A program made the position numbers and the translations under genes. Below are positions 34,711-41,717 of a stretch of DNA of 64,000 nt, in pieces. How positions within the stretch are numbered: position 1 is the stretch's first letter; each line of letters opens with the position of its first letter. Under the pieces are notes generated by a model that had not been told where the DNA came from, did no database searches, and saw nothing but the letters and a program-made list of their open reading frames with translations. The stretch is from Anaerorhabdus sp036636695 (lineage in GTDB: Bacteria > Bacillota_I > Bacilli_A > Erysipelotrichales > Erysipelotrichaceae): NCBI RefSeq assembly GCF_036636695.1, contig NZ_JAVWNW010000007.1. One strand, given 5' to 3'.

Positions 34711-35600
34711 TTAAATTTCTCCACTTCCATCACTAATTCACGATTTAATTTTTCTTTTGCTTCTTTTTGAATTGCACATACTAATTCATAAAACTCTGTT
34801 GCTGAAGCGTTTTTAGCATTCACGATAAAATTTGCATGTTTATCACTCACAAATGCTCCACCATTCCATTTACCACGGTAACCCAATTCTTCAATAATTT
34901 GCCAAGCAAATTTATCTTCTGGATTTTTAAAGATACTTCCCGCACTAGGATATTCTAATGGTTGGGTTTGTAAACGACGTTCTCGACGATTATCCATTAA
35001 CTCACGAATTTCTGTTTCATTTCCTTTTTGAAGACGTATCTTTGCTGCAATGATAATCCAATCAGGATGTTCATGAAAAATTGAATGGCGATAACTAAAG
35101 CCACATTCTTCATTACGTAACCATTCAAAAACATCATTGCGATAGATAAGAACTTCCTCAATTACATTCGCCATGTTGCTTTTGTAGGCACCTGCATTCA
35201 TATAGGTAACTCCACCTACTGAACCTGGTATACCACTCGCAAATTCTAAGCCTGTTAATCCGTGTTTCATTGCTTCATATGCAACCGTTATAATTGATAG
35301 CCCAGCTTGCACTGTACACAAATCATCATCAAAATATAAATCATCAAAAGTACGATCTAAACGAATGACCACACCATCATACTTTGCATCTGAACATAGA
35401 ATATTACTACCTTTACCTAATACTTTATAAGGTACATTAAATTCTTTTATTGTTTTCATTGTTTCTCCAAGTTCAATAATATTACGTGGATATACAACAT
35501 ATTTGACAATACCGCCAAGATGGAGTGTTGTCATCTTTGAAAAGGGAATATCACATTCCACTTCACAATATTTAATTAATTCTTCATATAATTTATCCAT
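34701..35600 (-). CDS. murB: UDP-N-acetylenolpyruvoylglucosamine reductase MurB
   Basis: 299 residues from the ATG at 35598-35600, preceded by AGGTGG. FAD-binding motifs are MTTLHLGGIVKYVVYP and LEFASGIPGSVGGVTYMNAGAY. The catalytic region has CGFSYRHSIFH, LEYPSAGSIFKNP and a conserved late Glu. It reduces the enolpyruvyl group to make UDP-MurNAc. It overlaps murG by 8 nt. Confidence 0.95.
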   Translation of the reverse strand: MDKLYEELIKYCEVECDIPFSKMTTLHLGGIVKYVVYPRNIIELGETMKTIKEFNVPYKVLGKGSNILCSDAKYDGVVIRLDRTFDDLYFDDDLCTVQAGLSIITVAYEAMKHGLTGLEFASGIPGSVGGVTYMNAGAYKSNMANVIEEVLIYRNDVFEWLRNEECGFSYRHSIFHEHPDWIIIAAKIRLQKGNETEIRELMDNRRERRLQTQPLEYPSAGSIFKNPEDKFAWQIIEELGYRGKWNGGAFVSDKHANFIVNAKNASATEFYELVCAIQKEAKEKLNRELVMEVEKFNWD

Positions 35601-36684
35601 TGTTACCACCTACTAAATCATTTATCCATTGAATAATGTCTTGACTCGCATGAGGTCGCCCCATCATTTTTGCTTGTTTTTTCATTTCTTCACGTAGTTC
35701 ACTATTCGACAAAATAAAATCAATTTTATCGACAAGCGCATCTGCAGTACAATCTTTTTCCTCCAGCATTATAGCTGCTTGTTTATTTTGTAATGATAAT
35801 GCATTCTTTACTTGATGATTGTTTGGTACGTACGGACTTGGAATAATAATTGATGGAATTCCTAATGCTGTAATTTCTGCCGATGTTGTTGCACCACCTC
35901 GAACAACAACTAAGTCAGCTAAAGCCATTGTGGCCAATCCATCAATATATGGAACGATTTTTACATTTTCGCTTTCAGTTGCGTTTTGAATAAAATCGTC
36001 ATAACATTTTCTACCAGTAACAATAAGTACTTGATATGCCTTTTGATTCATCTTCTTACTTGCTTGTTTTAAAACATTATTCACTGTTTCTGAACCCAAT
36101 GAACCCATTACAAGCACTACAAAAGGTTTCTCTGGATCAAATCCCAAATCTTTCATTATTTGATTATTCACTGTAATCTTCGCCGCTTCTGAAGCACGAG
36201 GATTTCCTAGAATTCTTGTTTTATTTTTAGGGAACTGTTCCATATTTTCTTCATAACAGCCCACAATTGCATCCGCTACATTCGCAAGCATTTTATTTGC
36301 TTTACCTGCATATGAATTTTGCTCATGAATCATTGTAGGAATATGTAAAGCATGTGCCGCCAACAATACCGGGACACTAATATAATTTCCAAAGCCAATA
36401 ACAATATCTGGATTAAATTTTTTAATTATTTCCTTACATTCTTTTTCAGCTTTCTTTAATAGCCATAGAGATTTTAATTTGGAAAAAATTGAGCCATTCA
36501 TTCCAATAACATCAATTCCTTGATAAGCATATCCTGCTTGAGGAATTTCTGTAGCTTCCATTCGGTTTTTAGAGCCGATAAAGTAGAATTCATTAGCTGA
36601 GTTTTCTTCTTTTAAAGCTTTTGCTAAAGACAATGCAGGATAAATATGTCCTCCTGTACCACCTGTTGCTATAAGTACACGCAC
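35593..36684 (-). CDS. murG: Lipid II synthase MurG
   Basis: 363 residues of glycosyltransferase family 28. The N-terminal motif ATGGTGGHIYPALSLAKAL binds the lipid substrate. The C-terminal half contains VVRGGATTSAEITALGIPSIIIPSPYVPNNHQVKNA cut here to GGATTSAEITALG, which binds UDP-GlcNAc. It adds GlcNAc to lipid I on the inner membrane face. The start is a GTG preceded by GGAGGAG. Confidence 0.95.
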   Translation of the reverse strand: MRVLIATGGTGGHIYPALSLAKALKEENSANEFYFIGSKNRMEATEIPQAGYAYQGIDVIGMNGSIFSKLKSLWLLKKAEKECKEIIKKFNPDIVIGFGNYISVPVLLAAHALHIPTMIHEQNSYAGKANKMLANVADAIVGCYEENMEQFPKNKTRILGNPRASEAAKITVNNQIMKDLGFDPEKPFVVLVMGSLGSETVNNVLKQASKKMNQKAYQVLIVTGRKCYDDFIQNATESENVKIVPYIDGLATMALADLVVVRGGATTSAEITALGIPSIIIPSPYVPNNHQVKNALSLQNKQAAIMLEEKDCTADALVDKIDFILSNSELREEMKKQAKMMGRPHASQDIIQWINDLVGGNNG

Positions 36685-36704
36685 AATACCAACTCCTCCG
36701 TGTT

Positions 36705-36713
36705 ATTATACCA
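36705..36713 (-). promoter_or_regulatory. Extended -10 promoter of murG-murB-divIB
   Basis: Perfect TGGTATAAT on the minus strand, 20 nt before the murG GTG. Confidence 0.6.
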
Positions 36714-36728
36714 TGTAACAACCCGTCA

Positions 36729-36763
36729 AAAAAGAAAAAATAGTCCTATTTTTCAGAACTATT
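36729..36763 (-). terminator. Terminator of the repressor transcript
   Basis: 8-bp stem with one wobble pair (AATAGTTC / GGACTATT on the minus strand) followed by TTTTTCTTTTTT. It overlaps the stop codon of the small membrane protein gene. Confidence 0.65.
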
Positions 36764-36973
36764 CCCTTTTTGAATTTTGGTATAAAATGTGTTTGCTAGA
36801 ACCCAAGTAATCAGTGGATTAACAATAATTAGTAATGCGACATAGACAAATGGTAAGAAAAATCCCTTTACTTGAAAGATTGTGAATATAAACGAAAGTG
36901 TCATAAATTCAACAATAAATACCATTAAATAGGTAAGAAAACATGTGAAAAAATAAATAATCTTTTCTTTCAT
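36746..36973 (-). CDS. Small two-segment membrane protein coupled to the S24 repressor
   Basis: 75 residues from the ATG at 36971-36973, whose A is shared with the repressor stop codon (TGATG), so expression depends on translation of the repressor gene. There are two hydrophobic segments (about 5-32 and 38-62; FTCFLTYLMVFIVEFMTLSF and VYVALLIIVNPLITWVLA) and a short polar C-terminus. Family not recognised. It could be a membrane partner of the regulator or an effector of the same stress response; both are speculation. Confidence 0.6.
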   Translation of the reverse strand: MKEKIIYFFTCFLTYLMVFIVEFMTLSFIFTIFQVKGFFLPFVYVALLIIVNPLITWVLANTFYTKIQKGNSSEK

Positions 36974-37584
36974 CAATACTTAATCTTATTATGAACCAAT
37001 TTTCCTAGAATCTTGATTCCCTTTTCTTCAATATCCTCTTGCGTAAATATCATTGGACTATAATTTTCATTTTCTGGTTGGAGGATCATTTTATTTTCTT
37101 TAAAAAACACACGTTTAAGTGTTACTTCGTTGTTTTCAAGTAATACTACTGCAATCTCACCGTTTTCTACAGAATCTTGGCGTCTTATACATACACAATC
37201 GCCCTCTATAATTCGTACATTCTTCATTGAATCACCAATAACATTCAAATAGAAGTATTCTTTTAATGCTTCATTTTCTGCCACATATTCATATCCTAAA
37301 ATATTTTCTTCCGCAAACAAACCTAATCCCGTTTTAACAGTACCCAAAATTGGAATTGGTTTCATTTCAATAACCTCTTTAGATAAGTTTCTATTAATCA
37401 TATCTTCTAGTGGAATCGAAAAGAATGACGCAATCTTTTGAATGATTGGCATCGGTGGAATTGATGTTCCATCCTCCCATTTTTGAATCGTTGTGAATGA
37501 TTTATAGCCTAAAAAACGTGCAAGTTCATCTTGTGAAGTTTTGTTTATTTTTCGAAGCGTTCTTAAATTTTCTCTAAAGTTCAT
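36973..37584 (-). CDS. XRE-HTH / S24 peptidase repressor (LexA/CI-like)
   Basis: 203 residues. An N-terminal XRE-type helix-turn-helix (about 5-62; DELARFLGYKSFTTIQKWEDG) is joined to a LexA-like self-cleaving domain. The catalytic pair would be Ser119 (VIGDSMKNV) and Lys157 (EVTLKRVFF), 38 residues apart as in LexA. The expected scissile bond is Thr85-Gly86 in TVKTGLGLFAEEN, where LexA has Ala-Gly. RecA-stimulated cleavage would relieve repression. It is divergent from a Y-family polymerase gene with a palindromic operator between them, so it is probably the local SOS-type switch. A prophage origin is possible, but no other phage genes are near. Confidence 0.88.
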   Translation of the reverse strand: MNFRENLRTLRKINKTSQDELARFLGYKSFTTIQKWEDGTSIPPMPIIQKIASFFSIPLEDMINRNLSKEVIEMKPIPILGTVKTGLGLFAEENILGYEYVAENEALKEYFYLNVIGDSMKNVRIIEGDCVCIRRQDSVENGEIAVVLLENNEVTLKRVFFKENKMILQPENENYSPMIFTQEDIEEKGIKILGKLVHNKIKY

Positions 37585-37599
37585 ATTATCACCATCTTT

Positions 37600-37628
37600 A
37601 TTTTATCTATCTTTTCTATGAAATTCAA
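37600..37628 (-). promoter_or_regulatory. Promoter of the S24 repressor gene
   Basis: On the minus strand TTGAAT (37623-37628), a 17-bp spacer and TAAAAT (37600-37605), 16 nt before the start codon. Confidence 0.65.
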
Positions 37629-37645
37629 TTCTTATTTGAAAAAAA

Positions 37646-37685
37646 TTCAAGTTTCACTTGAACTTGATTATTTTTCAAGTAAAAT
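37646..37685 (+). promoter_or_regulatory. Polymerase-cassette promoter with palindromic operator
   Basis: TTCAAGTTTCACTTGAA (37646-37662) is a perfect 7-3-7 palindrome. Further half-sites CTTGA (37663-37667) and TCAAG (37675-37679) follow. The palindrome overlaps the -35 box TTGAAC (37658-37663), with -10 TAAAAT at 37680-37685 (16-bp spacer). Repressor binding would block this promoter; its own divergent promoter starts 18 nt away. Confidence 0.7.
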
Positions 37686-37702
37686 AGAGATGGGTGATTT
37701 CC

Positions 37703-38944
37703 ATGAGTCGAATTATACTTCATTCTGATTTAAATTGTTTTTATGCTTCTGTTGAAATGCTTTATCACCCTGAGTATCGTCATGTTCCACTTGCGGTATG
37801 TGGTGATATTGAAGAAAGACACGGTATTATTTTGACCAAAAATAAGTACGCTAAAATTAAAGGTGTTAAAACCGGTGAACCCATTTGGCAGGCTAAGCAA
37901 AAATGTCCAAATCTTATTTGCATTAAAGCAAACTTTCCACTATACCTTCGCTATGCTAAAAGTGTTCAAAAAATATACGAACGCTACAGTAATCGCGTTG
38001 AATCTTTTGGAATAGATGAATCTTGGATTGATATCAGCGATTGTCATTACCTTTATAAATCTGTCGAAGAACTTGCGATAGAGATTAAAGAAACTATCAA
38101 ATTTGAACTTGGATTAACTGTATCTATTGGTATCAGTTACAACAAGGTATATGCAAAACTTGCTTCTGATTTAGCTGACATTGATAGTTTTTGTACATTA
38201 TATCCAAACGAAAAAGAAAAAAAGGTTTTCCCTTTGCCGGTTTCACAGCTTTTGTTTGTTGGACGTTCTAATGAAAAGAAATTAAAAATGTATGGTATTT
38301 ATACAATTGGTGAATTAGCCACCACTCCACTAGAACAACTAAAACGGATTTTTGGAAAAGTTGGTGAAATACTTTATAGTTTTGCTAATGGTATTGAAAC
38401 AAGTGAAGTTGCAATAACAAATACTCTGTCACCAATGAAATCAATTGGTAATAGTACAACTTGCCCAAAAGACTTAACCACTTTAGAGGAAGTTAAGATT
38501 GTATTTATTATTCTAATAGAAAGTGTTTGTGCAAGAATACGTGAACAAGGCTTGTATGGAAAAACTGTGACTATCTCTATTCGGGATTCTTCACTTCATA
38601 CAATTACTCGTCAAATGACATTACCTCTTCAATCCGACTGTACCGATTATGTCTTGGAATATGCATTACTTCTATTTGAAAAAAATTATAGTTTTCATAA
38701 GTCCATTCGTGGTCTTGGTGTTCGTTTATCAAATTTTACAGAAAACCCGCCTATTCAACAAAGCTCTTTTTTTGAAAAAACTAAAGATTGTTCAATGAAA
38801 CAACTAGAAGTAGCTATTGATGAAATACGTAATCGTTTTGGTCACTATGCTGTTCAACGTGGATGTGTACTTCAAGATAATGATTTAAATCGTCTTGATC
38901 CAAAGTCGGATCATGTTATCTTTCCAGAAAGTTATTTTAAGTAA
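37703..38944 (+). CDS. Y-family translesion DNA polymerase (DinB/UmuC-like)
   Basis: 413 residues from the ATG at 37703, which follows GGGTGATTTCC. Catalytic motifs: ILHSDLNCFYASVEM with the first metal-binding Asp (Asp9) and steric-gate Tyr14, and ESFGIDESWIDISD with the Asp-Glu pair. A helix-hairpin-helix thumb (IYTIGELATTPLEQLKRIFG) and a little-finger domain follow. It belongs to the Gram-positive UvrX/UmuC-like branch more than to typical DinB. It would copy damaged templates. It heads a plus-strand cassette under the S24 repressor operator. No obvious clamp-binding C-terminal peptide was identified with confidence. Confidence 0.92.
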   Translation: MSRIILHSDLNCFYASVEMLYHPEYRHVPLAVCGDIEERHGIILTKNKYAKIKGVKTGEPIWQAKQKCPNLICIKANFPLYLRYAKSVQKIYERYSNRVESFGIDESWIDISDCHYLYKSVEELAIEIKETIKFELGLTVSIGISYNKVYAKLASDLADIDSFCTLYPNEKEKKVFPLPVSQLLFVGRSNEKKLKMYGIYTIGELATTPLEQLKRIFGKVGEILYSFANGIETSEVAITNTLSPMKSIGNSTTCPKDLTTLEEVKIVFIILIESVCARIREQGLYGKTVTISIRDSSLHTITRQMTLPLQSDCTDYVLEYALLLFEKNYSFHKSIRGLGVRLSNFTENPPIQQSSFFEKTKDCSMKQLEVAIDEIRNRFGHYAVQRGCVLQDNDLNRLDPKSDHVIFPESYFK

Positions 38945-38955
38945 GGAGAATTTTT

Positions 38956-39189
38956 ATGAAACAATGCTATGTTAAAGTTATTTGTGAACATGATACAAAC
39001 GGTCAAATTCTTCCCCTCTATGTTGTGTGGGATAATGGTATAAAATACAAGATTGATCGCGTCCTACAATGTTGTCCTGCTGCATCATTAAAATCAGGGG
39101 GATCTGGAATGCGTTATACTTGCTTATTCGACCAAGAATGTCGATACTTATTTCATGATCATGATAAATGGTTTATTGAGAAGAGGTGA
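38956..39189 (+). CDS. Small conserved-looking protein between the polymerase and SRAP genes
   Basis: 77 residues with GTAAGGAG upstream. Visible features are an N-terminal beta-rich part (VKVICEHDTNGQILPLYVVW), a Cys pair (LQCCPAAS) and the motif GGSGMRYTCLF, ending with DQECRYLFHDHDKWFIEKR. Four or five Cys and several His raise the possibility of metal binding. I recall small proteins of this kind beside Y-family polymerases in Firmicutes but cannot name the family. It is not YolD. Its stop lies 5 nt before the SRAP start. Confidence 0.7.
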   Translation: MKQCYVKVICEHDTNGQILPLYVVWDNGIKYKIDRVLQCCPAASLKSGGSGMRYTCLFDQECRYLFHDHDKWFIEKR

Positions 39190-39194
39190 TTATA

Positions 39195-39716
39195 GTGTGT
39201 GGTCGTTATTTATTTTCAAATACTGATAATACATTTATAAACAATATTAAGAAATATTATCAAAATCAACTTCCTTTTGAAGTTTTTCAACAAATTCATT
39301 TTGATGAAATACGTCCGACAGATAAGACTGTTATATTTCTTAATGATGAAAACAATAAATTAATTCCTCAAGTAATGTCTTGGGGATTAACAATAAATAA
39401 AAAACGTGTCATTAATTTACGAAATGAGAATGGCATTGCTCGTCACTATAAACCTTGCCTTGTCATTGCATCAGGATATTATGAATGGGATCAAGATACA
39501 AAACAACGATATTTATTTTCTACATCAAATCATCTCATTATTATGGCAGCTTGCTACAACAATAAAAATGAATTCGCCATCATCACTGAAGAGGCAAATC
39601 CAACATTGTCAAAAATTCATAATCGTGTTCCATTGACCATAAAAAAAGATGAAATCACATCTTACTTCCAAGGTGAAATCATTCATTCTAATCAATTTTC
39701 AATAAAAATAGATTAA
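39195..39716 (+). CDS. SRAP-domain protein (YedK/HMCES family, abasic-site crosslinker)
   Basis: 173 residues. I chose the GTG at 39195 because it puts the catalytic cysteine at position 2 (MCGRY), which is required after Met removal; AGAGGTGA lies just upstream. The other conserved residues are Asn74 (VINLRNENG), Glu97 (SGYYEWD) and His142 (SKIHNRVPL). Family members form a covalent thiazolidine link with abasic sites in single-stranded DNA and shield them. Placement behind a Y-family polymerase and under an S24 repressor fits a damage-tolerance role. Confidence 0.93.
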   Translation: MCGRYLFSNTDNTFINNIKKYYQNQLPFEVFQQIHFDEIRPTDKTVIFLNDENNKLIPQVMSWGLTINKKRVINLRNENGIARHYKPCLVIASGYYEWDQDTKQRYLFSTSNHLIIMAACYNNKNEFAIITEEANPTLSKIHNRVPLTIKKDEITSYFQGEIIHSNQFSIKID

Positions 39717-39739
39717 GCGGATATTCCGCTTTTTATTTT
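39714..39739 (+). terminator. Terminator of the polymerase-SRAP cassette
   Basis: Stem AAGCGGA / TCCGCTT with a 3-nt loop, then TTTATTTT on the plus strand. It directly follows the SRAP stop codon. Confidence 0.8.
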
Positions 39740-40098
39740 GCTAACTCTAAAACAATTTCAAACGCCTTAATTCTGCGTATTGCTAAAGTATGTTGTGAAG
39801 TTCCATTACTGAATTTATATAGCATATCTTCAATTTGTTTTTTTATTGGTTGTAGAATACGTTTCAAATTTTCTAAATCCGTTTTTGTTACTTCTACAAT
39901 TGGTTTTTCATCCAACGCAATCATTAATAATGAATCAGCGGTATAGAAGACATGTAAGCGTTCTTCTACCCTTTTAATTTGTGCTGGTTTAGAAGATTCT
40001 TTTATAGAAAGTGTCTGAATCACTTTTTCGCTCTTTCGGATGGTAGATTGTATTGCGTTTTGAGCCATTTTTAATTCTTCTTTCGAAAATTGATTCAT
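39733..40098 (-). CDS. Small helical protein of unknown function
   Basis: 121 residues, predicted mostly alpha-helical and charged (KMAQNAIQSTIRKSEKVIQTL; TDLENLKRILQPIKKQIEDML). No signal peptide or membrane segment, and no family recognised. The start has an AGGAGG signal. It is the last gene of a minus-strand run DUF2785 - AAA ATPase - this gene (34-nt gap). Confidence 0.7.
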   Translation of the reverse strand: MNQFSKEELKMAQNAIQSTIRKSEKVIQTLSIKESSKPAQIKRVEERLHVFYTADSLLMIALDEKPIVEVTKTDLENLKRILQPIKKQIEDMLYKFSNGTSQHTLAIRRIKAFEIVLELAK

Positions 40099-40132
40099 CT
40101 TAACCTCCTCAAATTAGAATATTATTTAATTT

Positions 40133-40876
40133 CTATTTTTCCTCAAATAAATATCGGAAGAAACTTTCTGGATTATTAAGGAATTGCTTTGTCAACATTA
40201 CATGTTCACAATCACTATATTCTATAGCCTCAATACCCTCTTCCGTAATTTGATAGATACGTGCATTTGGATATGATAATAAGATTGGTGAATGCGTTGA
40301 AATGATAAATTGCGAATTATTTTTAACTAGCATATGCATTTCAGCTAGTAAAGTTAATTGTCTTGATGGTGATAAAGCAGCTTCTGGTTCATCTAATATG
40401 TATAAACCATTGCCCCAAAATCGATTTTGTACAAGGGATAGAAAACTTTCGCCGTGAGATTGATTATGCAATGAAACATCACCAAAACTAGTGGATACTT
40501 TCGCATTAAATTCATCTTTATAATATTCATCAATTTCAGAAGCAACATTATAAAAACTTTCTGCTCGCAAGAAAAAACCATCTTTTTCATAAGCACCTTT
40601 AGAAAGAGTAATATATTGATGTAAATTAGATGTTGTATTTCTTGTTTCAAAATTAAAATTCTTTGATCCACCTTCAGGATTAAAACCAGCATTAATTGCA
40701 ATTGCTTCAATCAGTGTTGATTTACCTACTCCATTTTCACCCACTAAAAAAATGACATCATGATTTAAATTTAACTCATTACCTTGCATTAAATTTTGAA
40801 TAACTGGCAAATCTTTAATATAAGAATCTTCATTAATTTCATTTAAACGTAGACTTTCAATATAGTGTCTATCCAT
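40133..40876 (-). CDS. AAA/ABC-type ATPase (RecF/AAA_21-like, single protein)
   Basis: 247 residues from the ATG at 40874-40876, preceded by AGGTGG; three upstream start-like codons are too close to that signal. Walker A is VFLVGENGVGKSTLIEA, the ABC-like signature is NQSHGESFLSL, Walker B is LYILDEPEAALSP, and the switch His is in FIISTHSPILL. No nuclease (TOPRIM) domain follows, unlike OLD-family defence proteins, and no zinc hook or long coiled coil is present. It probably acts as an ATP-dependent dimer. Function unknown. It adjoins the DUF2785 gene. Confidence 0.82.
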   Translation of the reverse strand: MDRHYIESLRLNEINEDSYIKDLPVIQNLMQGNELNLNHDVIFLVGENGVGKSTLIEAIAINAGFNPEGGSKNFNFETRNTTSNLHQYITLSKGAYEKDGFFLRAESFYNVASEIDEYYKDEFNAKVSTSFGDVSLHNQSHGESFLSLVQNRFWGNGLYILDEPEAALSPSRQLTLLAEMHMLVKNNSQFIISTHSPILLSYPNARIYQITEEGIEAIEYSDCEHVMLTKQFLNNPESFFRYLFEEK

Positions 40877-40888
40877 AAACATTACCAC

Positions 40889-41662
40889 CTATTTATTTTT
40901 AAAATATAAACTTCTCCATAATTGTTTACCATTCATACGACTAATAAATGAAGAATATTCATTAAAGTTTTCATCAAAAACTAAAGATTCTTTCCATATC
41001 TCGAGTTCTTCTAAACTAATTAACTCTTTTTCCCTCATTGATATGATTACCGATACAAAACGTTCATCTTCTTCATGATTAAAAATAAAATCAGAATTTG
41101 TAAATACTTTAGTTCCTAAGTTCAATATCGTTTGACAATCTTCATGCGTACACAATGAAGTTAAAACTATTTCATCTAATGCATCAGCACAATGTGCTAT
41201 TGCATGAATCCATCCAAATTTTTCATTATATCCACGATAATCTTTTTCACTTTCGAAATACTTGAAAACTAGATTTTTTGTCCTTACGAATTCATCTTCA
41301 CTCATAAATGGTTTTGTGCGATTACGATTAAGCAATAACGCAACTACTAAAACAGAAAATGATCGTGTCAATACAGTATAATCATCTGTATTACCAATTT
41401 GATAAAATAAATGTTCATCATCTAACACTACATGTAAAATATTTTTAAGTTTTTCATAATCAAGATAATCTGAATTACAAATCAACTCACTGAACATTGT
41501 GTAAATAATTTTATCTCTTAAATTTGCGTCTTGATCACCAATATAAAATAACATGTTATCAAGATACTCACTTAAATATTCACGCTGTTTGAATCCATCT
41601 TCTTTTAATTCAATTAATTTTTTTTGTAATTCAATTCTTGAATAAACTGTTTTTGTTTCCAT
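40889..41662 (-). CDS. DUF2785 family protein
   Basis: 257 residues. The segment KDYRGYNEKFGWIHAIAHCADALDEIV is quoted here only as GWIHAIAHCADALDE, a hallmark of the DUF2785 family known from Bacillus genomes. The two conserved His and the Asp/Glu could bind a metal or be catalytic, but no activity is established. The protein is helical and soluble. It starts a minus-strand group with the AAA ATPase 12 nt downstream (measured to the chosen ATPase start). Confidence 0.82.
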   Translation of the reverse strand: METKTVYSRIELQKKLIELKEDGFKQREYLSEYLDNMLFYIGDQDANLRDKIIYTMFSELICNSDYLDYEKLKNILHVVLDDEHLFYQIGNTDDYTVLTRSFSVLVVALLLNRNRTKPFMSEDEFVRTKNLVFKYFESEKDYRGYNEKFGWIHAIAHCADALDEIVLTSLCTHEDCQTILNLGTKVFTNSDFIFNHEEDERFVSVIISMREKELISLEELEIWKESLVFDENFNEYSSFISRMNGKQLWRSLYFKNK

Positions 41663-41685
41663 ACTTTCACCTTCTCCTTAGAGAT

Positions 41686-41717
41686 AATAAACAGGTAACT
41701 CAAATTACCTGTTTATT
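41686..41717 (-). terminator. Hairpin after ruvB
   Basis: 13-bp perfect stem (AATAAACAGGTAA / TTACCTGTTTATT) with a 6-nt loop at the ruvB stop codon. The following U-tract is weak (ATCTCT), so termination may be partial. Confidence 0.6.

Noticed and set aside
36973..39716. Prophage remnant around the CI-like repressor
   Set aside because: No integrase, structural, lysis or replication phage genes and no attachment-site repeats are nearby.
40133..41662. AAA ATPase as an OLD/Gabija-like defence system
   Set aside because: There is no TOPRIM nuclease domain and no UvrD-like helicase partner; the DUF2785 neighbour is not a known defence component.
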